Positions 1 to 7,853 of a stretch of DNA of 47,809 nt are shown here, one piece after another. The DNA lies in contig NZ_BBWU01000046.1 of the NCBI RefSeq assembly GCF_000974765.1, positions 1 to 47,809 of the forward strand, in the 5' to 3' direction. Numbering within the stretch: the stretch's first letter is position 1; every line of letters starts with the position of its first letter. This DNA comes from Sphingomonas changbaiensis NBRC 104936. GTDB lineage: Bacteria > Pseudomonadota > Alphaproteobacteria > Sphingomonadales > Sphingomonadaceae. Below the pieces are notes generated by a model. It saw nothing but the letters and a program-made list of their open reading frames with translations. It was not told the origin of the DNA and ran no database searches. The translations under genes were made by a program, and so were the position numbers.

Positions 1-26
1 ATCACGCTCGCTACGCTTCGCTCTAG

Positions 27-77
27 CCCCCTCACCCCGCTCGCTTCGCGAGTCGCCCTCTCCCCAAGGGGAGAGGG
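27..77. repeat. Palindromic intergenic element, family A
   Basis: Two nested inverted repeats: CGCTCG..CGCGAG flanked by CACCCC, then CCCTCTCCCC paired with GGGGAGAGGG. The same unit recurs at 10352, 22941, 24491, 35114 and 47246. It lies directly downstream of the gshA stop codon, so it could act as a 3' stem-loop; no T-tract follows it. Confidence 0.75.
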
Positions 78-78
78 T

Positions 79-1452
79 CTAAAAGCTGAACTCGTCGTAG
101 ATTCGCCGCAGGTCGCCCGCCCAGGCGCCGTGGTACAGGTCGAGGAGGCGCTGCGCCGGCGGCCTGCCGGTCCGGACGACGTCGTTCAGCGGCTCGAGGA
201 ATCCGACCTCGCTGTCGCCGGCGCTGCTGAGCCGGGCGCGGGTGCGCAGGCCCGAGGCGGCAATCTCCAGCACCTCGCCGGCAATGTCGCGGAGCACGCC
301 GCCGCCCGGCAACGGCGCCTCGAGCGCAAGCCGAGGCACGTCGTTGCGGAGCGCCTCGCGCGCGTCCATCGACCAGGGCTTCACCAGGTCCCACGCGGCA
401 TCGAGCGCGGTGTTGTCGTAAAGCAGCCCGACCCACAGCGCGGGCAGCGCGCAGATTCGGCTCCAGCGGCCGCCATCGGCCCCGCGCATTTCAAGGAAGG
501 TCTTCAACCGCACTTCGGGAAAGGCTGTCGAAAGATGGTCCGACCAATCGGACAGGCGCGGCTTCTCGCCCGGCAGCGCCGGCAATTCGCCCTTCAGGAA
601 ATCGCGGAAGCTCTGGCCCGCGGCATCGATATATTTGCCGTCGCGGAACACGAAATACATCGGCACGTCGAGCGCATAGTCGGCATAGCGTTCGTACCCG
701 AACCCGTCCTCGAACACGAAGGGCAGCATGCCGGTGCGATGCGGATCGGTGTCCGACCAGATATGGCTGCGGTAGGACAGAAAGCCGTTGGGCTTGCCCT
801 CTGTAAACGGGGAGTTGGCGAACAAAGCGGTCGCGAGCGGCTGCAGCGCCAGGCCAACGCGGAACTTCTTCGCCATATCGGCTTCGGATGCGTAATCGAG
901 ATTTACCTGAATGGTACAGGTGCGCAGCATCATGTCGAGGCCAAGATTGCCCACCCGCGGCATATGGCGCAGCATGATCGCATAGCGGCCCTTGGGCATG
1001 ATCGGCAGCTCGGCACGCGTCTTGTCCGGCCACATGCCGAGGCCGAGGAAGCCGAGGCCAAGCTCGTCGCCCACTGCCTTCACCTGTTCCAGGTGACGGC
1101 CGGTCTCAGCGCAGGTCTGGTGAAGATTTTCGAGCGGCGCGCCCGACAGCTCGAGCTGACCGGCCGGCTCTAGGCTGATCGTGCCGTCGGGCCCGCGTAG
1201 CGCGATGACGTTATCGCCCTCGACGACCGGTTCCCAACCGAAGCGGGTCAGGCCCGAGAGCAGGTCGCGGATGCCGCCCGGTTCGTCATAGGACGGCGCG
1301 CGGTGATCGGCGGTGCGATAGACGAATTTCTCGTGCTCGGTGCCGATTCGCCAAGCGTCCCGCGACTTCTCGCCGCTCGCGAAGAGCGTGATCAGCTGGG
1401 TGCGATCCTCGATGATCGGATCGTCTTTGCCGGTTTCTTCGCGCGTGCTCAT
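79..1452 (-). CDS. gshA: Glutamate-cysteine ligase
   Basis: The 457-residue product should catalyse the first, ATP-dependent step of glutathione synthesis, joining L-glutamate and L-cysteine, in the cytosol. It matches the plant/alphaproteobacterial GCL type in length, and carries the N-terminal GTEHEKF motif (residues 37-43) typical of the substrate-binding part of that fold. The ATG at 1452 gives an MSTREETGKD start; the frame stays open further upstream but that stretch is antisense to rsmE and is not protein-like. rsmE lies 59 nt upstream on the same strand, so the two are probably co-transcribed. The gene ends against a family A repeat. No glutathione synthetase gene is seen in the window. 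Confidence 0.93.
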   Translation of the reverse strand: MSTREETGKDDPIIEDRTQLITLFASGEKSRDAWRIGTEHEKFVYRTADHRAPSYDEPGGIRDLLSGLTRFGWEPVVEGDNVIALRGPDGTISLEPAGQLELSGAPLENLHQTCAETGRHLEQVKAVGDELGLGFLGLGMWPDKTRAELPIMPKGRYAIMLRHMPRVGNLGLDMMLRTCTIQVNLDYASEADMAKKFRVGLALQPLATALFANSPFTEGKPNGFLSYRSHIWSDTDPHRTGMLPFVFEDGFGYERYADYALDVPMYFVFRDGKYIDAAGQSFRDFLKGELPALPGEKPRLSDWSDHLSTAFPEVRLKTFLEMRGADGGRWSRICALPALWVGLLYDNTALDAAWDLVKPWSMDAREALRNDVPRLALEAPLPGGGVLRDIAGEVLEIAASGLRTRARLSSAGDSEVGFLEPLNDVVRTGRPPAQRLLDLYHGAWAGDLRRIYDEFSF

Positions 1453-1511
1453 CGGGCGCGCCTTACGAGGAAGGTTCGGAAATGCAACTCCTCCCCGGAA
1501 CCGAAAGAAAT

Positions 1512-2261
1512 CTAGAAGGCCCAATCGCCCGCGGCGGCCATCCAGATGCTGACCGCGGCGAGCGCGGCGGTTTCGGCGCGGAGAATGCGAGGGCCGAGCG
1601 AGACCGCCACCGCCGCTGGACAGGCGCGGATCGCCTCGCGCTCGGCCGGGTCGAAGCCGCCTTCGGGTCCGATCAGGATCGCGGCCGGGCCGGTTCGATC
1701 GCGCAGCGCTTCCAGCATCGGCGTGCCGCCTTCCTCGTCGGCGAAGAACAGCGCGCGCTCCGCCGGCCAGTCGCGGAGCAGCGCGTCGAGCGGCACCAGC
1801 TCCGCCAGTTCCGGAAGCGCCGTCCGCTCGCACTGCTCGGCCGCCTCGATCATGTGCGCGCGCAGCCGGTCGTAATTCAGTTTGTCGACGACGGCGCGGC
1901 GGGTCGCGACCGGCACAAGGCGCGCCACGCCCAGCTCCGACGCCTTTTCCGCAACCCAGTCGATCCGCCCGCGCTTGATCGGCGCGGCGCAGAGCCATAG
2001 GTCCGGAACGCCCTCGCGCTCGCGCAAGCGGGCGACGATGCGCACGATCAGGTCGCGCTTGGCCGCCGCGGCGACTTCGCCCAGCCATTCGCCGGTGCGA
2101 TCGTCGAACAGCTTCACCACCGCGCCGATCTTCACCCGCATAACCGAGAGCAGATAGTGCGCCTGCCCGCCTTCGATGCGCAGCTCCATCCCGTCGGCGA
2201 GGGGCTGGTCGATGAACAGGCGCGGCGCGCTGTGCGGCGGCCAGGCGGGGGTGGCGGGCAT
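1512..2261 (-). CDS. rsmE: 16S rRNA (uracil-1498-N3)-methyltransferase RsmE
   Basis: The 249-residue SPOUT-class enzyme uses S-adenosylmethionine to methylate U1498 of 16S rRNA in the 30S subunit. The trefoil-knot SAM site is visible as ILIGPEGGF (about residues 195-203), followed by the family-typical SLGPRILRAETAALAA near the C-terminus. An N-terminal PUA-like part (FIDQPLADG...HYLLSVMRVKIG) is present. The ATG is preceded by a good GAAGGAG ribosome-binding site. It is the first gene of a likely rsmE-gshA operon, and is divergent from ubiA across a gap almost wholly occupied by an inverted repeat. Confidence 0.95.
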   Translation of the reverse strand: MPATPAWPPHSAPRLFIDQPLADGMELRIEGGQAHYLLSVMRVKIGAVVKLFDDRTGEWLGEVAAAAKRDLIVRIVARLREREGVPDLWLCAAPIKRGRIDWVAEKASELGVARLVPVATRRAVVDKLNYDRLRAHMIEAAEQCERTALPELAELVPLDALLRDWPAERALFFADEEGGTPMLEALRDRTGPAAILIGPEGGFDPAEREAIRACPAAVAVSLGPRILRAETAALAAVSIWMAAAGDWAF

Positions 2262-2286
2262 TCTTGCTCCTTCAGAGCCCCCAATA

Positions 2287-2374
2287 CCGTTCGGGCTGAG
2301 CTTGTCGAAGCCCTCCCTTTCCCTTTACCGGCCTTAGAAAGAAGGGAGGGCTTCGACAGGCTCAGCCCGAACGG
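2287..2374. repeat. Long inverted repeat, family C, between rsmE and ubiA
   Basis: Arms of about 32 bp, CCGTTCGGGCTGAGC-TGTCGAAG... and its complement, differ at about one position. A second copy is at 26698-26792. The element fills most of the 122-nt divergent gap between rsmE and ubiA, so it overlaps any promoters there, and its right edge supplies the only GGAG motif in front of ubiA. Confidence 0.85.
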
Positions 2375-2383
2375 AGTTTAGAT

Positions 2384-3298
2384 ATCATTCCGTCCGACTC
2401 AGACGCCCTCCCCGATACCGAGCACCAGCGCCTCGCCCGGTCCGGCGCGCTCAGGCCGTACATCCTGCTCGCCCGGCTCGACCGGCCGATCGGCTGGTGG
2501 CTGCTGTTCTGGCCCTGCGCCTGGGGCGTGGCGCTGGCGGGCGGCGCGTTCGACAGCTTCGGCCTGATCTTGTGGATGCTGCTCGGCGCCATCGCGATGC
2601 GCGGCGCGGGCTGCGTCTACAACGACATCGTCGACCGCGACCTTGATGCGCAGGTGGAGCGAACGCGCGGGCGGCCGCTCGCCAGCGGCGCGGTGTCGCT
2701 CAGGGCCGCTTGGGCGTGGCTGCTGCTGCTGTGCGCGATCGGGTTCGTCGTGCTGCTCCGGCTGCCGCTGCTCGCGCAAGGCGTCGCGGTCGGCAGCCTT
2801 GTGTTCGTCGCCGCCTATCCGTTCATGAAGCGGATCACCTGGTGGCCCCAGGCCTGGCTCGGCATCGTGTTCAGCTGGGGAGCGCTGGTCGGCTGGGCCG
2901 CCGTCGCGGGTCATGTAAGCCCGCCGATGCTACTGCTTTACGCCGGCAGCATCGCCTGGGTGATCGGCTATGACACCATCTATGCGCTGCAGGACAGGGA
3001 GGACGACGCGCTGATCGGCGTCCGCTCGTCGGCATTGCGGCTCGGATCGCATGTGCGCGCCGGGGTCGGCCTCTTCTATCTACTCGCGCTGATCCTCTGG
3101 AGCGCCGCGATCTGGTGGGTCCGGCCCGATCCGCTTGCGTTCGTCGCGCTGGTGCCCGCGGCGATCCACCTGGCCTGGCAAGTGATCGCGCTGAGGCCGG
3201 AGGACGGCGCCGATGCGCTGACCAAATTCCGGTCGAACCGCTTCGCCGGCCTGCTGGTCTTCCTTGCCTGCGCGACCGTGGGCACTGGCGTCAGTTAG
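2384..3298 (+). CDS. ubiA: 4-hydroxybenzoate polyprenyltransferase UbiA (non-canonical start)
   Basis: An integral membrane prenyltransferase that attaches the polyprenyl tail to 4-hydroxybenzoate in ubiquinone synthesis. The diagnostic first Asp-rich motif NDIVDRDLD and the second, DTIYALQDREDD, are both present, with about eight hydrophobic segments. The conserved N-terminal stretch LLARLDRPIGWWLLFWPCAW is encoded at about 2465-2524 in the same frame, so translation must start upstream of it. No ATG, GTG or TTG exists in this frame between the upstream stop at 2297 and a GTG at 2528 that would remove the motif. I chose ATC at 2384, 7 nt after GGAG; ATT at 2387 is an alternative. The resulting length of about 304 residues fits the family. 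The function is sure; the start is not. Confidence 0.85.
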   Translation: MIPSDSDALPDTEHQRLARSGALRPYILLARLDRPIGWWLLFWPCAWGVALAGGAFDSFGLILWMLLGAIAMRGAGCVYNDIVDRDLDAQVERTRGRPLASGAVSLRAAWAWLLLLCAIGFVVLLRLPLLAQGVAVGSLVFVAAYPFMKRITWWPQAWLGIVFSWGALVGWAAVAGHVSPPMLLLYAGSIAWVIGYDTIYALQDREDDALIGVRSSALRLGSHVRAGVGLFYLLALILWSAAIWWVRPDPLAFVALVPAAIHLAWQVIALRPEDGADALTKFRSNRFAGLLVFLACATVGTGVS

Positions 3299-3322
3299 CC
3301 CGGACCCCTAAGTGCGACGGCG

Positions 3323-4669
3323 ATGCTTTCCCTCGCCGACGCGCAATCCCGCCTTTCCGACCTGGTCTCCGCCGCGCGCGGCGCCGGCGCCGATGCTGCC
3401 GACGCGCTGTATCATGGCGACCGGTCGACCGACGTCCATGTTCGCCTCGGCGCGCTGGAGAATGTCGACCAGTCCGAAGGCGAGGAAATCGGCTTGCGCG
3501 TGTTCGTCGGGCAGCGGTCGGCGAGCGTATCCGCGTCCGACCTCGCGCCGGAATCGCTCCGTGCGCTCGCCGCACGCGCGGTCGCGATGGCGCGCGAGGC
3601 GCCCGAGGACCGGTTCGCCGGCCTTGCGCCAGAGGATCGGTTACTGTGCGGGCCCGCGCCGGACCTCGATCTTGACGATCATATCGAACCCGCCCCGCCG
3701 GCGCTGAAGGACCGCGCGCTCGCGGCCGAAGAAACGGCCCGCGCGGTTGCGGGCGTGACCAACAGCGAAGGCGCAAGCGCGAGCGCCGGCCGCAGCCAGA
3801 TCGCGCTCGCGACCAGCCACGGCTTCGCCGGCGGCTATGGCGCGAGCGCCCATTCGATCTCGGCGAGCATGCTGGCCGAACGCGACGGGCAGAAGCAGCG
3901 CGACGGCGCCTGGCACTGGGTGCGGCATTTGGACGCCCTGGACGATGCCGCGGCGATCGGCCGCCTGGCCGGGGACCGCGCGGTCGCGCGGCTCGGCGCG
4001 CGCAAGGTCCAGAGCGGGCCGATGCCGGTCGTGTTCGATCCGCGTGTCGGCGGCACTCTGGTCGGCCATTTGCTGGGCGCGATTGCGGGACCGGCGATCG
4101 CGCGACGGACAAGCTTCCTGCTCGAATCGTTCGGCCAGCAGGTCTTTGCCGAAGGCGTAACGATCATCGACGATCCCCATCGCATTCGCGGTCTGCGCTC
4201 GCGTCCGTTCGACGGCGAGGGGCTGCCGACAAGTCCGGGCAACCTGATCGATGCCGGCGTGCTGACCGGCTGGATGCTCGACAGCGCCTCGGCCCGGCAG
4301 CTTGATCTCCAGCCCACCGGCCATGCTGCGCGCGGCGTCGGCGGCCCGCCCGGCGTGTCGGCAAGCAATGTGCATGTCGCGCCCGGCCCCGTTTCGCGCG
4401 ACGCGCTGATCGGCGGCATCAAGCGCGGCCTGTATGTGACCGAGCTGATCGGCCAGGGCGTGAACGGCGTCACCGGCGATTACAGCCGCGGCGCTGGCGG
4501 CTTCCTGATCGAGGACGGCCAGCTTGCCCATCCGGTCGCCGAGATCACCATCGCCGGCAACCTGAAGGACATGTTTCGGAACCTGAGCGCCGCGAATGAC
4601 TTGGAGTTTCGCTATGCGGTCAACACGCCCACTGTGCTGGTCGAGGGGATGACGGTCGCCGGTGACTGA
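3323..4669 (+). CDS. pmbA: TldE/PmbA family metalloprotease subunit
   Basis: The 448-residue product belongs to the TldD/PmbA (U62) family. In E. coli, TldE (PmbA) partners TldD in a heterodimeric protease that matures microcin B17 and degrades CcdA. PmbA-type features are the N-terminal ALYHGDRSTDVHVRLG segment and the C-terminal GVNGVTGDYSRGAGGFLIE and AEITIAGNLKDMFRNL stretches. The zinc-binding HExxxH of TldD is absent, as expected for the E subunit. The ATG at 3323 follows ubiA by 24 nt, and the stop overlaps the next gene by 8 nt, suggesting one transcript. No tldD gene is in the window. Confidence 0.9.
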   Translation: MLSLADAQSRLSDLVSAARGAGADAADALYHGDRSTDVHVRLGALENVDQSEGEEIGLRVFVGQRSASVSASDLAPESLRALAARAVAMAREAPEDRFAGLAPEDRLLCGPAPDLDLDDHIEPAPPALKDRALAAEETARAVAGVTNSEGASASAGRSQIALATSHGFAGGYGASAHSISASMLAERDGQKQRDGAWHWVRHLDALDDAAAIGRLAGDRAVARLGARKVQSGPMPVVFDPRVGGTLVGHLLGAIAGPAIARRTSFLLESFGQQVFAEGVTIIDDPHRIRGLRSRPFDGEGLPTSPGNLIDAGVLTGWMLDSASARQLDLQPTGHAARGVGGPPGVSASNVHVAPGPVSRDALIGGIKRGLYVTELIGQGVNGVTGDYSRGAGGFLIEDGQLAHPVAEITIAGNLKDMFRNLSAANDLEFRYAVNTPTVLVEGMTVAGD

Positions 4670-5441
4670 GTCCCTTCTGGACGCCGTTGGTGCGATTGCC
4701 GCCGAAGTCGGCGCGATGGCGCGTCGGCGCTGGCAGGGGGACTTCAAGCGCTGGGAAAAAGTGCCCGGTCACCCGGTGTGCGAAGTGGATCTGGAGGCCG
4801 ACGCGCTGCTGCGCGAGCGCTTGGGCAAGCTCGATCCGAATGCCGGTTGGCTCTCCGAAGAGACGGCAGACAGCGCCGAACGACTGCTCGGCACCCGCAC
4901 CTGGGTCGTCGATCCGATCGACGGCACGCGCGACTTTATCCGCGGCCGCACCGGCTGGGCGGTCTCGGTCGCGCTGGTCGAGGGCGGGCGCGTGCTGCTG
5001 GGCGTGCTCGATGCGCCGGCGCGCGGCCAGCAATGGCGCGCAGAAGCGGGTAAGGGCGCCTGGCTGAACGGCAAGCGGCTGCGCGTCCACGACCGCGACG
5101 AACTGCCCGGCGCGCGCGTTCCGGCCGACACCTTGCCCAAGACCGATGCCGACCTGATCGGCGTGCCGCGCCCCAACTCGATCGCGCTCAGGATCGCGAT
5201 GCTCGCGGCAGGAGAGGTCGACCTGGTCGCGACTTTGCGCTGGGGCCGCGAATGGGACATCGCCGCCGCCGTGCTGATCGCCAAGGAAGCCGGCGCCATG
5301 GTCACCGACGCGCTCGGCCGGCCGATCCGTTTCAACTCGACCAAGGCGGAAGCGTTCGGCGTGCTCGCCAGCGTGCCGGGCATTCACCAGGCGGCGGTGC
5401 AGCGCCTCTGGGCACGGGCGATGAAGGCGAGTGCGCGGTAG
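4662..5441 (+). CDS. Inositol monophosphatase family phosphatase (CysQ-like)
   Basis: The 259-residue product is a Mg-dependent, lithium-sensitive-type phosphomonoesterase. Metal-binding motifs are clear: SEET near residue 65, WVVDPIDGTRDF near 82-93 and EWDIAAAVLIAKEAGA near 204-219. The VDPIDGTRDFI form and length suit a 3'(2'),5'-bisphosphate nucleotidase (CysQ, recycling PAP from sulfate assimilation), but histidinol-phosphatase or inositol phosphatase activity cannot be excluded from sequence alone. A GTG start overlaps the end of pmbA by 8 nt, implying translational coupling. Confidence 0.85.
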   Translation: MTESLLDAVGAIAAEVGAMARRRWQGDFKRWEKVPGHPVCEVDLEADALLRERLGKLDPNAGWLSEETADSAERLLGTRTWVVDPIDGTRDFIRGRTGWAVSVALVEGGRVLLGVLDAPARGQQWRAEAGKGAWLNGKRLRVHDRDELPGARVPADTLPKTDADLIGVPRPNSIALRIAMLAAGEVDLVATLRWGREWDIAAAVLIAKEAGAMVTDALGRPIRFNSTKAEAFGVLASVPGIHQAAVQRLWARAMKASAR

Positions 5442-5446
5442 CCCCA

Positions 5447-5471
5447 GAAAATAGGGACAGTCCCTATTTTC
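5447..5471. repeat. Perfect 25-bp palindrome between phosphatase gene and nhaA
   Basis: Arms GAAAATAGGGAC and GTCCCTATTTTC are perfectly complementary around a single central A. It begins 5 nt after the phosphatase stop codon and lies 44 nt before nhaA. It could form a tight hairpin terminator (the right arm ends in TATTTTC) or be a dispersed palindrome; AT content is well above its surroundings. Confidence 0.8.
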
Positions 5472-5515
5472 GCTTTCCCGTTGAACCAGCTCTGGATTGC
5501 CGCCAGTCCCGCGCG

Positions 5516-6706
5516 ATGACCCGGCTCGGCCCCCGTTCCGCCTTGCGCGACTTTCTGGAAAGCGAGGCGTCGGGCGGGATCCTGCTGATCGGGGCTGCTC
5601 TGCTGGCGCTGATCGCTGCCAACCTGCCCGCGACGCGCGACGCCTATGCGCTTTTCGTCCATGCCACGACGGGACCTGAGCTGACTCCGAAATTGGGGCC
5701 GATGACCGTTCACCTCTGGGTCAATGACGGGCTGATGGCGTTATTCTTCCTGCTCGTCGGGCTCGAGATCAAGCGCGAGGTGATCGACGGCCAGCTCGCC
5801 CGCCCCGCCGACCGGCGGCTGCCGATCGTCGCCGCCGCGGCAGGCATGGCGGCGCCGGCCCTGATCTACCTGGCCATCACGGGGGGCACGCCTGGCCTGT
5901 CGCACGGCTGGGCGATCCCGGCGGCGACCGACATCGCCTTCGCGATCGGCGTGCTGGCGCTGCTGGGTAGCCGTGCGCCCAGTTCGCTGAAGCTGTTCCT
6001 GACGACGGTCGCGATCGTCGACGACATGGGCGCGGTCGCGATCATCGCCGCCGTCTATACCGAGGCGCTGAACCTTGCCGCGCTCGCCGGCGCCGCCGTT
6101 GTGCTGGCGGCGATGATCGCGATGAACCGCCTGGGCGTGAAGCGGCTCTGGCCTTACGGCATCGCGTTCGTCGCGCTCTGGTATCTGGTGCTGCTGTCGG
6201 GCGTGCACGCGACGATCGCGGGCGTGCTCGCCGCGATGACGATCCCGATCAAGCGGACGCCCGGCGCGCCCGATGCCGAGGATTCGCCGCTGCACCGGCT
6301 GGAGCACGCCCTCCATCCCTGGGTCGCCTATGCGATCGTGCCGCTGTTCGGCTTCGTGAATGCCGGGGTCGCGTTCGGCCATTCGCCGCTGTTCGCCCCG
6401 CTGCCGCTCGGCATCGTCGCCGGCCTGTTCCTCGGCAAGCAATTGGGCGTGTTCGGCGCGGTCTGGGCAACGGTGCGGCTGGGCTGGACGGCCAAGCCCC
6501 CCGGCGCGAGCTGGGCGCAGATCTACGGCGTCGCTTTGCTCTGCGGCATCGGCTTCACGATGAGCCTGTTCATCGGCGGTCTCGCTTTCCGTCGGCCCGA
6601 GATGATCGACGAGGCGAAGATCGGGATCCTGTGCGGGTCGCTGCTCTCGGCGCTTGCCGGGTGGCTGGTGCTGCGGTTTGCGGACCGGCGCCGCGTTCCT
6701 ATCTGA
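5516..6706 (+). CDS. nhaA: Na+/H+ antiporter NhaA
   Basis: A 396-residue inner-membrane antiporter that expels Na+ (or Li+) in exchange for H+, giving pH and sodium homeostasis. Family hallmarks are PAATDIAFAIGVLALLG and the paired ion-binding aspartates in TTVAIVDDMGAVAI (Asp169-Asp170), equivalent to Asp163/164 of E. coli NhaA. About twelve hydrophobic segments are visible. The ATG at 5516 (MTRLGPRSALRDFLES) was chosen because upstream codons in the frame are antisense-like and cross the palindrome. The following gene starts 5 nt after the stop. Confidence 0.95.
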   Translation: MTRLGPRSALRDFLESEASGGILLIGAALLALIAANLPATRDAYALFVHATTGPELTPKLGPMTVHLWVNDGLMALFFLLVGLEIKREVIDGQLARPADRRLPIVAAAAGMAAPALIYLAITGGTPGLSHGWAIPAATDIAFAIGVLALLGSRAPSSLKLFLTTVAIVDDMGAVAIIAAVYTEALNLAALAGAAVVLAAMIAMNRLGVKRLWPYGIAFVALWYLVLLSGVHATIAGVLAAMTIPIKRTPGAPDAEDSPLHRLEHALHPWVAYAIVPLFGFVNAGVAFGHSPLFAPLPLGIVAGLFLGKQLGVFGAVWATVRLGWTAKPPGASWAQIYGVALLCGIGFTMSLFIGGLAFRRPEMIDEAKIGILCGSLLSALAGWLVLRFADRRRVPI

Positions 6707-6711
6707 AGCGC

Positions 6712-7764
6712 GTGCGTCTTTCTGTCCTCGACCAATCGCCGATCCCCGCCGGCGGCACCGCCGCCGATGCCATCCGCAACACGATCGATCTCGCCCGGGC
6801 CGCCGAGCGGTTCGGCTATCACCGCTATTGGCTGGCCGAGCATCACGCCTCGCCTGCGCTGGCCGGGGTCGCGCCCGAGGCGCTGATCGGCCCGGTGGCG
6901 CTTGCGACGGAGCGCATCCGCGTCGGCTCCGGCGGGATCATGTTGCCGCACTATTCGCCGTTCAAAGTCGCCGAGACCTTCCGCCTGCTGGGGGCGATGG
7001 CGCCGGGGCGGATCGACCTGGGCCTGGGCCGCGCTCCCGGAAGCGACCAGCGCACTGCTTATGCCCTTCAGCGTGATCGTTCGAAGCGCATGCTGGTCAA
7101 CGACTTTCCGGAGCAGGTGGCGGAGCTGCTCGGCTATCTGGAAGGCACGCTTCCGGACGATCACCTGTTCAAACCGCTCGAAGCGACGATGCCGCAGGGC
7201 GCGGGCGGGAGCCCGGAGGTGTGGATGCTCGGCAGCTCGACCGACAGCGCGGTCTGGGCCGGACAGATGGGCCTTCCTTACTGCATCGCCGACTTCATCA
7301 ACTCCGAAGCTCTGCCGCTCGCGAACCTCTATCGCCAGCATTTCACGCCCAGCACGCGCTGCCCCGAACCGCAGCTGACGGTCGCCGTCTGGGCGATCGC
7401 GGCCGAGGATCGCGCCGAGGCCGAACGGCTTGCGGCACCTGCACGGATGATGTTCGCGCACCTGGTCCGCGGTTCCCTGATCCCGGTGCCCACGGTCGCG
7501 GAGGCCGAAGCCTGGCTCGCGGCCAACCCGCTCCCGCCCGCGCGACGCCGGACGTTGCTCGGGTCCGGCGCGGAGGTGGCCGAGGAAGTGAAGGCGGTTG
7601 CCGATCTCTACGGCGCCGGCGAAATGATGCTGGTCAACATCCTCCCCGAACATGCGGCAAGGGTACGGAGCTACGAGCTGGTCGCGCAAGCGATGGGGCT
7701 TGCCCGTCATACCCGCGACAGCGGGGATCCCGCTTCTTCTTCGCGGCTTCGCGGCTTCGCGTGA
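6712..7764 (+). CDS. LLM class flavin-dependent oxidoreductase
   Basis: A bacterial-luciferase-like (TIM-barrel, FMN/F420-type) monooxygenase of the MsnO8/YhbW subgroup, judged from LSVLDQSPIPAG at the N-terminus, YHRYWLAEHHASP, and GSGGIMLPHYSPFKVAETFR followed by GRIDLGLGRAPGSD. The substrate is unknown. GTG at 6712 gives the family-typical start; an earlier in-frame start would run into nhaA. The gene is 5 nt downstream of nhaA. The last 19 residues (332-350) are encoded by a palindromic element starting at 7705, so they are unlikely to be part of the ancestral fold. Length is 350 residues with this tail. Confidence 0.88.
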   Translation: MRLSVLDQSPIPAGGTAADAIRNTIDLARAAERFGYHRYWLAEHHASPALAGVAPEALIGPVALATERIRVGSGGIMLPHYSPFKVAETFRLLGAMAPGRIDLGLGRAPGSDQRTAYALQRDRSKRMLVNDFPEQVAELLGYLEGTLPDDHLFKPLEATMPQGAGGSPEVWMLGSSTDSAVWAGQMGLPYCIADFINSEALPLANLYRQHFTPSTRCPEPQLTVAVWAIAAEDRAEAERLAAPARMMFAHLVRGSLIPVPTVAEAEAWLAANPLPPARRRTLLGSGAEVAEEVKAVADLYGAGEMMLVNILPEHAARVRSYELVAQAMGLARHTRDSGDPASSSRLRGFA

Positions 7765-7841
7765 GCAAAATAGGTTCACGCGAAGACGCGAAGGCGCGAA
7801 GGAAAAGAAGAGCGGGGTTCCCGCTTCCGCGGGAACGGCAG
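7705..7841. repeat. Composite palindromic elements at oxidoreductase 3' end
   Basis: Two nested units. The outer arms read CGTCATACCCGCGACAGCGG and GGTTCCCGCTTCCGCGGGAA-type sequence; the inner arms are TTCGCGGCTTCGCGTGA and TTCACGCGAAGACGCGAA. The left part is translated as the last 19 codons of the upstream oxidoreductase. The recQ ribosome-binding site (AAGGGGA) begins just after the right edge. Confidence 0.75.
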
Positions 7842-7853
7842 TAAGGGGACGCC

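Noticed and set aside
5252-5515. An 88-codon upstream extension of the nhaA frame.
   Set aside because: It overlaps the preceding phosphatase gene in another frame, crosses the palindrome, and has no resemblance to NhaA, whose normal N-terminus begins at the ATG at 5516.
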